From assembly GCF_000153025.1 (NCBI RefSeq), contig NZ_CH672429.1:733079-797078 (forward strand): DNA of 64,000 nucleotides. The letters are read 5' to 3'. Position 1 is the stretch's first letter; every line of letters begins with the position of its first letter. A model generated the notes under the pieces. That model saw only the letters and a program-made list of their open reading frames with translations, was not told the origin of the DNA and searched no databases. The position numbers were made by a program, and so were the translations under genes. The DNA is from Marinomonas sp. MED121. Its GTDB lineage: Bacteria > Pseudomonadota > Gammaproteobacteria > Pseudomonadales > Marinomonadaceae. Shown here piece by piece: positions 1 to 8,175 of the stretch.

Positions 1-1
1 A

Positions 2-1969
2 TTAGCCAGAGAAAGGCTATTAGATAGAATTCAAGCCACCGCTTTTGTCAGCCCTACCGCGGAGCTTGAAGGTCGCTTTATTAAACCCAAATCCTCTGCT
101 CAAAATGGTGATTTAATTGTCTTATTAGAAACCTTTTTAGGGAAACAGAGGTGCCAGCAAATTCTCGCCGAGTATCAAGAGCAACATCAGCTTGAGATTC
201 TAGAAAAAGACTCCCCAGATAGGCTCTTTATTGATTTTTGTGAGCGTATTTTAGGCGGCGTTTTTGGCGGCTCTTCTGCCAGAACCATCATTAATTCAGT
301 GATGGTGGGTAAACGTATGAAGGTAGAAGAAATGGTAACCTACCTTGATGAAGCCACCCAAGCCATTCAGTTCAACCAAAACCTACTGTTTGTTTCTATG
401 GAAAATCTGGCGCAAGGCATCAGTGTCATTGATAAGGATTTAAGACTTGTAGCTTGGAATAAAACCTATGCTGAACTTTATTATTACCCTGATGATCTGC
501 TTAAAGTAGGCGTCCCCATTGAAAGCCTCATCCGATTCAATGCCAACAATGGCGAATGTGGCTTTGGTGATGTGGAGAACTTGGTACAAAAGCGCCTGAC
601 ACATTTGCGTAATGCAACCAAGCATAGATTTTTACGTCGTAGGGCAAATGGCCGCGTTATTGAGATGCTAGGTAACCCCTTACCTGAGGGCGGGTTTGTG
701 ACAAGCTTTACCGATGTCACTGAACATATTGAAAGCCAACACGCACTAAAAGAAGCCAATATCGATTTACAAAATCGTATTCAGGCCCGTTCCGATGAAG
801 TAAAAAGTGTAAACCAAGAACTCATACAAGAGATTAATCGACGCGCGAAAGCAGAGTTAGAGTTGATCAAAGCCAAGGCAGAAGCAGAAAAAGCAAACCA
901 TACCAAAACAGAATTTTTAGCCTTAGCTAGCCATGATATCTTACAGCCATTAAATGCTGCCCGCCTTTATCTTGGTGCACTTGAGGCGGCGACATTAGAG
1001 GATTCAAGCCAAGATATTCTTGATAAACTCAATGCTTCGGTCCAATCCACCGAAACCCTTATTTCGACCTTACTCGAAATCGCGCGTTTTGACCAAGGTG
1101 CGATAAAGCCTGTTTTAGTTGATATCAAGCTTAACGAGCTCTTACTGCCAATAATCAATGAGTTCTCTGTCATAGCACAAGAGAAGCAACTAGATTTGAT
1201 TAGCCGTATCGGTAATCACAGAGTCCATTCTGACTCCCTTTATTTGCGTCGCATTATTCAAAACTTTGTCTCTAATGCGGTGAAGTATACCCAAACAGGC
1301 AAGGTACTCATTGCCTGTCGCAAGCGCCAAGATCATCTACTGATCCAAGTATGGGATACGGGAGTGGGAATCCCTAAACAGGAACAAGATTTAATTTTTG
1401 ATGATTTTTATCGCTGGCAAAACACCAATGAAGAAGGCCTAGGTTTAGGGCTAGGGCTCGTAAAACGAATGCAAACGCTACTCGGGCTAAGCAGTGAAGT
1501 GCAGTCAAAGGTCAATAAAGGCAGTTGCTTTGGTATTAGAGTCCCTCTCGCTAAAGAGGCGCATTTGATTGAGACAAGCCAACCAGTAAGTGAAAAACAA
1601 TTACTTGAAAACGACCACCAGCTCTTAGCCTGGTGTATTGATGACGATCCTAACAATTTAGATGCAATGCAATCATTATTAGAACGCTGGCAGCATAAAG
1701 CCCATTGCTTTACCAAAATTGATGAGGTGTTATCTCAAGAGCAGCAGCCTGACCTACTCTTGGTTGATTTTCAATTAGGCCAAAGCCTTGATGGTCTTGC
1801 TTTAATTGAAACAATTCGAGATAAATTTGAGTCTCGAATTCCGGCGGTACTCATTACAGCCGTTAGAGATCCAAATTTAATCCAACAATGTGAACAAACG
1901 GATGTGCTTTATCTATCAAAACCGGTTAAACCAGCCAAGCTAAGGAGTATTCTTAGATCAATAAAATAG
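2..1969 (+). CDS. Hybrid sensor histidine kinase, C-terminal part (5' end outside window), STAC-PAS-HisKA-HATPase-REC
   Basis: The reading frame is open from the first bases of the window, so the gene is truncated by the window edge. The first ~100 codons resemble the STAC linker that joins an SLC5-type sodium/solute symporter to kinase domains in CbrA-like proteins, so the missing N-terminus is probably a 12-13 TM transporter module (inference). Then come a PAS domain (about nt 390-740), a coiled coil rich in Glu/Lys/Ala, HisKA with the phospho-acceptor His at nt 932 (ASHDILQPLN), HATPase with N box NAVKYT, G1 DTGVGIP and G2 GLGLGLV, and a C-terminal receiver with acidic IDDD and phospho-Asp in LLVDFQLG near nt 1760. 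The receiver's conserved Lys is in SKPVKP. The histidine box matches the NahK/ErcS-like hybrid kinases. The last four codons and the stop lie in the first copy of a 13-bp tandem repeat. Confidence 0.88.
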   Translation, partial: LARERLLDRIQATAFVSPTAELEGRFIKPKSSAQNGDLIVLLETFLGKQRCQQILAEYQEQHQLEILEKDSPDRLFIDFCERILGGVFGGSSARTIINSVMVGKRMKVEEMVTYLDEATQAIQFNQNLLFVSMENLAQGISVIDKDLRLVAWNKTYAELYYYPDDLLKVGVPIESLIRFNANNGECGFGDVENLVQKRLTHLRNATKHRFLRRRANGRVIEMLGNPLPEGGFVTSFTDVTEHIESQHALKEANIDLQNRIQARSDEVKSVNQELIQEINRRAKAELELIKAKAEAEKANHTKTEFLALASHDILQPLNAARLYLGALEAATLEDSSQDILDKLNASVQSTETLISTLLEIARFDQGAIKPVLVDIKLNELLLPIINEFSVIAQEKQLDLISRIGNHRVHSDSLYLRRIIQNFVSNAVKYTQTGKVLIACRKRQDHLLIQVWDTGVGIPKQEQDLIFDDFYRWQNTNEEGLGLGLGLVKRMQTLLGLSSEVQSKVNKGSCFGIRVPLAKEAHLIETSQPVSEKQLLENDHQLLAWCIDDDPNNLDAMQSLLERWQHKAHCFTKIDEVLSQEQQPDLLLVDFQLGQSLDGLALIETIRDKFESRIPAVLITAVRDPNLIQQCEQTDVLYLSKPVKPAKLRSILRSIK

Positions 1970-2066
1970 ATCAATAAAATAGATCAATAAAATAGATCAA
2001 TAAAATAGATCAATAAAATAGATCAATAAAATAGATCAATAAAATAGGTCAATAAAATAGGTCAAT
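1954..2066. repeat. 13-bp tandem repeat, eight copies plus a partial one, starting inside the kinase stop region
   Basis: The unit TAGATCAATAAAA repeats head to tail from 1954. Seven copies are identical (1954-2044), the eighth (2045-2057) has G for A at the fourth position, and a partial ninth follows (2058-2066). Units contain TAA and TAG stops, so slippage here hardly changes the encoded protein. The final copies form the left arm of the hairpin annotated at 2046-2083. Confidence 0.95.
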
Positions 2067-2083
2067 GGCTATTTTATTGACCT
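2046..2083. terminator. Bidirectional terminator-like hairpin fused to the tandem repeat
   Basis: A perfect 15-bp inverted repeat: AGGTCAATAAAATAG at 2046-2060 pairs with 2069-2083 across an 8-nt loop. It lies between convergent genes. It has little GC and no clean T-run on the plus strand, so its efficiency is uncertain. Earlier repeat copies differ from the left arm by one base and could pair with the same right arm. Confidence 0.6.
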
Positions 2084-2128
2084 GAGTACTCTAAAACATG
2101 GCGAGTTTAAAAAGGAGTGAATCAAACG

Positions 2129-2566
2129 TTAGTATTGATTATACACATGGGTATTACCTGATTTATCAAAGGCAAGGACCTGAAAGTCTTTATAAGGTGC
2201 ACCCTCTTTTGCCATGCCAGGTGAATGCATTGGCATACCAGGAGCAGACAAACCTGCAATATCATTAGGCTTATCTTTTAACAATTTATCAATATCAGCT
2301 TGTGGTACATGCCCTTCTATTAAATAGCCTTCAATAATCGCAGTATGACAAGAGCCTAACTGATAAGGTAGCCCATGGCTCTGACGAACACTCGACCAAT
2401 TCCTTTCATCATGCACTTTAATCTCATGACCGTTTTTTTCCATTATTTGTGCCCAAGCTGTGCAGCAACCACAGTTTTTTGATTTGTATAAATCGATTGT
2501 TGCCGCAAAAGCGTGTGAACTCAGCATAACACTGGTCAATAATAAGGTTTTAGCTGTCAATTTCAT
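2129..2566 (-). CDS. DUF411 family periplasmic metal-binding protein
   Basis: 145 residues. The N-terminus MKLTAKTLLLTSVMLSSHAFA is a Sec signal peptide cleaved at an AxA site. The mature protein starts with a thioredoxin-like strand and a CGCC motif (KNCGCCTAW), followed by GSCHT and a Met/His-rich segment (MPMHSPGM), the DUF411 pattern usually associated with copper or other soft-metal handling. ATG at 2566 is preferred because GGGAG lies 8-11 bases upstream; an in-frame TTG five codons earlier overlaps that ribosome binding site. It stands alone, convergent with the hybrid kinase. Copper as ligand is inferred from the family; no copper ATPase or multicopper oxidase is adjacent. Confidence 0.85.
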   Translation of the reverse strand: MKLTAKTLLLTSVMLSSHAFAATIDLYKSKNCGCCTAWAQIMEKNGHEIKVHDERNWSSVRQSHGLPYQLGSCHTAIIEGYLIEGHVPQADIDKLLKDKPNDIAGLSAPGMPMHSPGMAKEGAPYKDFQVLAFDKSGNTHVYNQY

Positions 2567-2683
2567 GGCGATGTCTCCCAAATACGTAATGATTGCTTAA
2601 GCTTAAAAATGCAATATAGAGATAGTTTAAAGCTTGGATATAGGTCTAAGGTCAAAGGTTATTTACAGTTAAAGACACTAAAC

Positions 2684-3025
2684 TCAATCTTTTGCATCAA
2701 TTTCATCTTGTAATTGTTCAAGGTCATCCAGAATACGAATGAACTTTTGTCCAAACTGTGTCACCTCATATTCCACTCGTGGGGGAACCTCATTAAAGCT
2801 AATACGCTCTAAAATACCAAAATCAGTATTTTTTCGAAGACACTCATTCAACACCTTGGTACTTAAACCATCTGTACTTTTAACCATTTGACCAGGCCGA
2901 TTAACGCCTTCTTTTAACAAATGATAGACGGTCAAAGACCATTTGCAGCCATATATAGTCTCTACCATACGCGCGCTTTTCTCTGGCGCTTTTTTTCGAT
3001 CAATTTTATTTTCTAATGTTTTCAT
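2684..3025 (-). CDS. HxlR-family transcriptional regulator
   Basis: 113 residues, normal length for the family. A winged helix-turn-helix spans most of the protein: the conserved GCKWSLTVYHLL helix near residue 30, a recognition helix near LSTKVLNECLRK, and a wing ending VEYEVTQFGQKF. HxlR proteins often sense electrophiles or redox state through a Cys near the first helix, and a Cys is present in YGCKWS. It is transcribed away from the SDR gene at 3139, so it probably controls that promoter and its own. ATG at 3025 is chosen over an in-frame TTG one codon upstream. Confidence 0.9.
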   Translation of the reverse strand: MKTLENKIDRKKAPEKSARMVETIYGCKWSLTVYHLLKEGVNRPGQMVKSTDGLSTKVLNECLRKNTDFGILERISFNEVPPRVEYEVTQFGQKFIRILDDLEQLQDEIDAKD

Positions 3026-3064
3026 CAAGATATACCAAAAAGTACCTATGGAACCAATTTGTGC

Positions 3065-3083
3065 CTAGTTTTCAAGTAACTAG
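3065..3083. promoter_or_regulatory. Inverted repeat in the HxlR-SDR intergenic region, candidate operator
   Basis: CTAGTT at 3065-3070 and AACTAG at 3078-3083 form a 6-bp inverted repeat with a 7-bp spacer, in the middle of the divergent promoter region. Size and place fit binding by a dimeric HxlR regulator, but the motif was not compared with any site collection. Confidence 0.4.
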
Positions 3084-3138
3084 CGATCAATTTAAGCTAT
3101 CAGCATCAACTTAAACAAGACCTTATTGGAGAAATGTT

Positions 3139-3915
3139 ATGTCAAATACAAACACACCTTTTGCTTTTATTCTGGGCGGATCAAGCGGCATGGGATTTGC
3201 CACTGCAAAACAACTTGCCGCTAAAGGGTGTAATCTACTGATTGCATCAAGCTCTACAAAAAAATTAGCACAGGCCAGAGCTGAACTAGCAAGTATTCCT
3301 GGAGCTGGCGAAGTAGATACAATCCAAGCGAACCTTTATGACGAACAAGACGTCAACACTTTAATCAAACACATTAATAATCAAGAGCGTCCGATTGATT
3401 ACTTTGTTAATGCCGCAGGTTACTTTAAACCAACGGCTTTTGTCGATCATCAAGCCGCTGATTATGATCAATATATGGCGTTAAACAAAGCCAGCTTTTT
3501 TATCAGCCAAGCAGTGGCTAACAATATGATAGCGCACAATTCAGGTTCAATTGTTCATATTGGTTCTATGTGGGCAAAACAAGCGATTAAAGCAACACCT
3601 TCAAGTGCTTACTCTATGGCAAAAGCAGGACTGCACTCACTCACACAGCATATGGCAATGGAGCTGTCTGAATTTAACATTCGAGTGAACAGTGTCTCAC
3701 CAGCCGTTGTTAAAACCCCTATTTATCACTCTTTTATTAAAGAAGACGAATTAGATGGTGCTTTAGCAGGGTTTGATGATTTCCACCCAATTGGTCGTAT
3801 TGGTACACCTGATGATATCGCTAGCACTATCTGCTTTTTATTAAGTGATGAAGCGAGCTGGGTAACAGGAGCAATTTGGGATGTTGATGGAGGCATAATG
3901 TCAGGCCGAAACTAG
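3139..3915 (+). CDS. Short-chain dehydrogenase/reductase (SDR)
   Basis: 258 residues, classical SDR length. The Rossmann nucleotide motif is GGSSGMGFA near residues 12-20 (a TGxxxGxG variant with Gly for Thr), followed by NAAGYF, the catalytic Ser in the strand ending IGSMW and the catalytic pair Tyr-x3-Lys in SAYSMAKAG. The C-terminal [12 protein letters not shown] is typical. It is probably an NAD(P)-dependent oxidoreductase acting on an alcohol, aldehyde or quinone-like substrate; the substrate cannot be read from sequence. GGAG lies 9 bases before the ATG. Divergent from an HxlR regulator, so it may be induced by reactive carbonyls or quinones (inference). Confidence 0.92.
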   Translation: MSNTNTPFAFILGGSSGMGFATAKQLAAKGCNLLIASSSTKKLAQARAELASIPGAGEVDTIQANLYDEQDVNTLIKHINNQERPIDYFVNAAGYFKPTAFVDHQAADYDQYMALNKASFFISQAVANNMIAHNSGSIVHIGSMWAKQAIKATPSSAYSMAKAGLHSLTQHMAMELSEFNIRVNSVSPAVVKTPIYHSFIKEDELDGALAGFDDFHPIGRIGTPDDIASTICFLLSDEASWVTGAIWDVDGGIMSGRN

Positions 3916-3946
3916 TTACAAGCTAGATTCATCCAAATAAAAAATA

Positions 3947-3978
3947 CGAATAAGCACTTCTATTTAAGTGCTTATTCG
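3947..3978. terminator. Bidirectional intrinsic terminator
   Basis: Perfect 13-bp inverted repeat CGAATAAGCACTT (3947-3959) with its complement at 3966-3978 and a 6-nt loop. It lies between the convergent SDR and GGDEF-EAL genes, and an A-rich run before the left arm gives a U-rich tail on the minus strand. Confidence 0.85.
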
Positions 3979-3980
3979 CT

Positions 3981-6089
3981 TTAATCATGTCCATAATCAG
4001 GAATAGCGTCGAGATGCTCTTTTATCATCTTTTGTTCAAACGCGGCACTATCAAGCGGAACAGAAAATAAAAAACCCTGACCATAATCACAACCGATATC
4101 TTTCAAACAACGCCTTTGCGCTTCTGTTTCTATTCCTTCTGCGACGACTTTGATACCCAATTTATGAGCCATAGCAACGATAGCTTCACAGACAATTTTA
4201 TCATTCACACTGGTGGTAATATTTTTAACAAAAGATCGGTCTATTTTTAAAAAATCGATATCAAACTTTTTAATATAAGAAAGTGAAGAATAACCCATTC
4301 CAAAATCATCTAGGGCAACATCAATGCCTAAAGATTGAAAGTTCACCAGTTTCTTGGGAATAAATGAATGTGAGTCCATCAAGATTCTTTCCGTAATTTC
4401 TATCGCGAGGGCCTCACCTGGTACGCTATAAGCATTCAGATATTCCACCCAATTACCTAAAAAAGCATTGCTTTTAAGGTATTCTATAGGAGAAGTATTA
4501 ATATTGAGCTGGAAGTTTGGATCCAGTTTTATACGCCACTTGGCCACCTGCTGTGCAACTTGCTTAAACACCCAATCACCAATTTCACAAATCAAGCCAG
4601 TCTCTTCTGCCGTGGGGATAAACTCATTAGGGTAAACAAGCCCTCTCGTTGGGTGTTGCCACCGAATTAAAGCTTCAGCTTTGCTAATCAGCCCTGTTTT
4701 GAGCGCTATGATAGGTTGATAAACCAAGTGGAACTCTTGCTTTTCAATCGCTAGATGTAGCTCTTTCACCAGCTGCAATCGGCTAAGTGCTTCTTCTTGC
4801 ATTGAAAATGAAAAATACTGAAAGCAGTTTTTGCCTTGCTTTTTAGCTGCGTACATAGCTTGGTCAGCAGCATTAAGCAGAACGTCAGAGAAGTTTGCAT
4901 CTTCTGGATAAAAGGTTATCCCTATGCTGGCTGAAATATAAACTTGTTCATTATCTAACTTAAAAGGACGATTTAAAGCGTTCAAAATAGCCTGTGCAAT
5001 TCTCTCAACCGTTATTTTATTGGCTTTATCCTCATCTTCGAGCTCAGCAATAATAATCGTAAACTCATCCCCCCCAAGACGGGCAACGGTATCTGATTTT
5101 CTGACACACTGAGTCAACCTCTTTGCGACATCCTGTAGCAGCAAATCCCCTTTGGCATGACCAAATTTATCATTCACTTCTTTAAATCGATCAAGGTCCA
5201 AATAAAATAAAGCCAAACTGCTGTTGGTATGATGGATACGATGAATTAACTGTTCTAGTCTATCGAGCAATAAACGGCGATTAGGCAGGCCTGTTAAATG
5301 ATCATAATTAGCTTGTTGCCAAATTAGCTTTTCATCTGCTTTACGCTGACTAATATCTCGCATGACAGCAAGCACATAGGTTTTTTCTTCAAATTCTATG
5401 TAACTAATACTGATTTCGACAGGAAAGTCATACCCTTTTATATGGGTATGAGTTCGTTCAAAAATAATACTTTTCGATTTTTTAATTTTATCAATAAAAG
5501 CAGGCCAAGCACCGTCACCTGCCATTTTAGGATTAAGGTCTGAGACTTTCAGCTTATGAATAACCTCTTCTTTTTTATTCGCTAAATACTCAACCCCTAA
5601 TTGGTTACATTCGATAATGTAAGAGGAGTGAGAATCAATAACATAAATTGCGTCATTAGAGCTGTCTAATAGTGTTTTAAACATGAGTAAAGATGCTGCT
5701 GTTTTCTTATGCTCTGTTAGATCAACAACTTGGGCTATCATTCGTTTGATATTCCCCTCTTCATCAGCCTCAGCGGCAAGCGTTAACAGGCCCTCAATAG
5801 TGCGTCCGGATTTGTGTAAATATTTTTTTTCAATCACGACTGTATCAAATGGGTTCTGTCTAAGGCGCTCCCGAATACATTGATTGACTTCGATATTATC
5901 TGGGTGGGATATGATGAGATTAGTATCGTAGATTTCATCTGAGGTATAACCAAGCAGGGACAGCATGGCACGATTCACATATTCAAAACTACCGTCTGAA
6001 TACGACAACACCATAGGTACTGGCGTCGCATCAAAAATCCGTTTCATATTTTCATCCATGTCTGAACACATTTGACTGCTTTTAGACAT
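3981..6089 (-). CDS. PAS-PAS-GGDEF-EAL cyclic-di-GMP protein
   Basis: 702 residues without a membrane segment, so probably a cytoplasmic sensor. Two PAS domains (about residues 12-125 and 135-255) precede a diguanylate cyclase domain with an intact LGGDEF motif near residue 334 and a phosphodiesterase domain with EAL in SKAEALIRW near residue 469. The EAL domain keeps the metal and catalytic motifs DDFGMG, LKIDRSF and VAEGIE. Both halves therefore look catalytically competent and could make and degrade cyclic di-GMP, with the PAS domains setting the balance. It stands alone between a terminator and an 800-bp non-coding stretch. The start at 6089 lacks a strong ribosome binding site; an ATG about ten codons further in (MDENMKRIF) is an alternative. 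Confidence 0.93.
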   Translation of the reverse strand: MSKSSQMCSDMDENMKRIFDATPVPMVLSYSDGSFEYVNRAMLSLLGYTSDEIYDTNLIISHPDNIEVNQCIRERLRQNPFDTVVIEKKYLHKSGRTIEGLLTLAAEADEEGNIKRMIAQVVDLTEHKKTAASLLMFKTLLDSSNDAIYVIDSHSSYIIECNQLGVEYLANKKEEVIHKLKVSDLNPKMAGDGAWPAFIDKIKKSKSIIFERTHTHIKGYDFPVEISISYIEFEEKTYVLAVMRDISQRKADEKLIWQQANYDHLTGLPNRRLLLDRLEQLIHRIHHTNSSLALFYLDLDRFKEVNDKFGHAKGDLLLQDVAKRLTQCVRKSDTVARLGGDEFTIIIAELEDEDKANKITVERIAQAILNALNRPFKLDNEQVYISASIGITFYPEDANFSDVLLNAADQAMYAAKKQGKNCFQYFSFSMQEEALSRLQLVKELHLAIEKQEFHLVYQPIIALKTGLISKAEALIRWQHPTRGLVYPNEFIPTAEETGLICEIGDWVFKQVAQQVAKWRIKLDPNFQLNINTSPIEYLKSNAFLGNWVEYLNAYSVPGEALAIEITERILMDSHSFIPKKLVNFQSLGIDVALDDFGMGYSSLSYIKKFDIDFLKIDRSFVKNITTSVNDKIVCEAIVAMAHKLGIKVVAEGIETEAQRRCLKDIGCDYGQGFLFSVPLDSAAFEQKMIKEHLDAIPDYGHD

Positions 6090-6887
6090 AGTTTTTCTAC
6101 TATTTTTCTAGCCAAGGTTCGTATCAAAAAATCAAACTAGGCTATTTTTTATTTTTAATAACAAGATTCAATACACTATAGCCTATATAAAAGGCTCTCT
6201 CTTTTCATTGTTTATTTAGCTAGTAGTGGTTAAGGAAGCTGCGAATAAGTCCTCCCGCCTCAGGGTGTGGATAAAAGTAACTAGATTTATGGCGAGGGGC
6301 GCAACTTAATAGTTATTCAATTGATAAGCGCCACAACATAAATATAGGGCTTTTAGAACACGCCCTTCGGGTCTTGTTGAAAAAGTGTCATCCTGTGTTA
6401 TCCCTTCTCAAAAGGTACCTACAGTGACTTTTTATTAATAAACGCAAATTGACGCCTTGTTTAACACTTTTTCCCCTATACCTTAAGAGAGCAGACTCAG
6501 AAGAGGCGACTTAATCGCAGTTTCCTTAAAGCACTTCACAAGAAGAAAGAAGCCACACAGAACAAGGAAAACTCAATAGAAAAGTGAAAATGAATTCAGT
6601 TTAAGATACCCTCTTATCAAAATAGATTTATCTAAACGTCAGCAAAGACAAGATTGTGAATTTGGTTAATTATTTACACTGAATTTTCATAATTATCAGC
6701 TTATGATTAGCCCATACTAAGCAAACAAATTTTTCGTGGCCTTATCAAGGGAAAGCGATAAAAGGTAAACGCTGAAAAGCGAGCAAATTAAAGAAATAAT
6801 CGAGCAAATGGGAAGCCGTCACGATACGCTCTAAACACTATCTTCTATCATTAAAAATCTAGTTTAAAATCAATATCAGATGCAAAA
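6090..6887. other. 800-bp stretch without a recognisable gene
   Basis: Neither strand shows a convincing coding frame. The left 140 bp should hold the promoter of the GGDEF-EAL gene and contains a small inverted repeat AGCCT/AGGCT at 6180-6196. The middle holds the MITE-like element at 6230-6529. The right 360 bp is AT-rich leader before the pqi operon with short hairpins (for example CGCTGAAAAGCG near 6770) and an imperfect inverted repeat pairing roughly 6585-6602 with 6677-6690. No known riboswitch was recognised. Confidence 0.7.
6230..6529. mobile_element. MITE-like element with 22-bp imperfect terminal inverted repeats
   Basis: The left end TTAAGGAAGCTGCGAATAAG (from 6230, continuing TC to 6251) is the inverse of 6508-6529; over 22 bp only two positions differ. 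The interior has no gene but a second inverted repeat, GAAAAAGTGT at 6379-6388 with ACACTTTTTC at 6464-6473, and a CCC-TTC-GGG hairpin near 6363-6371. Size, paired ends and lack of coding potential fit a non-autonomous miniature element. TTAA occurs at both outer ends and could be target duplication or part of the repeat. No second copy was seen in the window. Confidence 0.55.
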
Positions 6888-7538
6888 ATGGTTAATAAAA
6901 TGAAACAAATCACTAAGGAGAATCATGTCGAAGAGGCAGAAGCCACTATCGCCTGTCATGAATGTGACCTTTTGATTTCATTACCTGAGCTTGAATTTGG
7001 ACAAACAGCATCATGTCCGCGCTGCAACCACCTATTAACTCGTCGTTTTTTAGGTGCCCATAATAGAATTTTAGCCCTATCGATTTCCGCGTTTATTTTT
7101 CTATTATTTGCTCTCCCTTTCCCTTTTATCAGTTTTACCAGTCAGGGAAAAGAGTTTGTCATTAGCTTTGCCGATAGTATTGTTAACATGGCTTTAATGG
7201 ACTTTTTCAGCATTGCGATACTCATTCTTTTCACGACCTTACTTATTCCCGGTGCTTGCCTTCTTGCCTTAATTTACGTGCTTATTTCCTTACAAAGAAA
7301 GCGCCTTATGCCATATACACATCAGCTATTACAAATAGTCTTTATTTTAGTGGATTGGAATATGGCCGAAATTTTCTTAGTGGCTATTCTCGTCAGTTTT
7401 ATCAAGGTATCTTCATTAGCAAGCGTGTTTTTAGGGCTTTCATTTTGGAGCTATGTTTTTTTCATTATTTGTTTAATTGCAAGTTTATCTCTACTGGATC
7501 GTTATCAAATCTGGCAAAAGGTAAAGCAGCATGATTGA
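6888..7538 (+). CDS. pqiA: PqiA domain protein, first half of a split PqiA
   Basis: 216 residues, about half of Escherichia coli PqiA. A zinc-ribbon-like segment (CHECDLLISLPE...ASCPRCNHLL, Cys pairs near residues 24/27 and 44/47) is followed by about four membrane helices carrying the PqiA-type motif PFPFISFTS and a helix region ending near residue 210. PqiA/LetA inner-membrane proteins work with MCE proteins that bridge the envelope and move lipids between inner and outer membranes. The next gene overlaps by 8 bp and encodes a second PqiA domain, so together they replace the usual single two-domain protein. ATG at 6888 has no strong ribosome binding site; ATG at 6900 is possible. Confidence 0.85.
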   Translation: MVNKMKQITKENHVEEAEATIACHECDLLISLPELEFGQTASCPRCNHLLTRRFLGAHNRILALSISAFIFLLFALPFPFISFTSQGKEFVISFADSIVNMALMDFFSIAILILFTTLLIPGACLLALIYVLISLQRKRLMPYTHQLLQIVFILVDWNMAEIFLVAILVSFIKVSSLASVFLGLSFWSYVFFIICLIASLSLLDRYQIWQKVKQHD

Positions 7539-8175
7539 TAAACACAGAGATAATGCAGAACACAACCATCAATACGGGTGTCCCGTTTGCTTAACACTAA
7601 ACCCTATGAGCCAACCTAGGTGTCGAACATGTGGACGTCACTTGCACCTGATAAAAAGTAAGAGCATTCAGCATACCATCGCCCTATTACTAACCAGTAT
7701 CATTCTTTATATCCCAGCTAATTTATTGCCCATGATGTATACCAACTGGTTAGGGCAACAAACCACTAGCACCATAATGGGTGGCGTCATTTCTTTATGG
7801 GAACCAGGCACCTACCCGATTGCCATCGTTATTTTTGTGGCCAGTATATTAGTCCCAATTGGTAAAATATTGACCTTATCTTGGTTATGCCTGAGTGTGA
7901 CAATCAAGAAAAGTGACTCAAGGCGAATTAATCTTGAGTTATATCGATTCACAGAGCTCATTGGCCGCTGGTCTATGGTGGATGTTTTTGCCGTCGCCAT
8001 CTTGGCTGCTCTCGTACAAATGGGGCAAGTAATGAGTGTCTATCCTGGCACCGCTGCGCTAGCCTTTGCCGGCATGGTTATCACAACCATGTTAGCAGCA
8101 ATGACATTTGACCCCAGACTCATGTGGGCAAATCAACCTAACATGCACAACAAAGAGAAACAGAATGCCCCCTGA
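7531..8175 (+). CDS. pqiA: PqiA domain protein, second half of a split PqiA
   Basis: 214 residues. It begins with its own Cys ribbon (CPVCLTLN...CRTCGRHL) and has about four membrane helices, with the PqiA signatures LPANLLPM-like IPANLLPMMYTNWLG and MVDVFAVAILAALVQMG. It starts inside the last codons of the preceding gene (8-bp overlap) and ends 11 bp into pqiB, so translation of the three genes is probably coupled. The role is that of the second PqiA module in an envelope lipid-transport complex. Confidence 0.87.
   Translation: MIDKHRDNAEHNHQYGCPVCLTLNPMSQPRCRTCGRHLHLIKSKSIQHTIALLLTSIILYIPANLLPMMYTNWLGQQTTSTIMGGVISLWEPGTYPIAIVIFVASILVPIGKILTLSWLCLSVTIKKSDSRRINLELYRFTELIGRWSMVDVFAVAILAALVQMGQVMSVYPGTAALAFAGMVITTMLAAMTFDPRLMWANQPNMHNKEKQNAP

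Noticed and set aside
1954..2066. CRISPR-like array
   Set aside because: Repeats are contiguous 13-bp units with no unique spacers and no cas genes.
6700..6830. Known riboswitch before pqiA
   Set aside because: No recognised pattern (cobalamin, GEMM, glycine, SAM) could be traced through the hairpins.
8108..8164. Longer start for pqiB
   Set aside because: It would overlap pqiA by 68 bp and push the membrane anchor inwards; ATG 8165 fits the family start.
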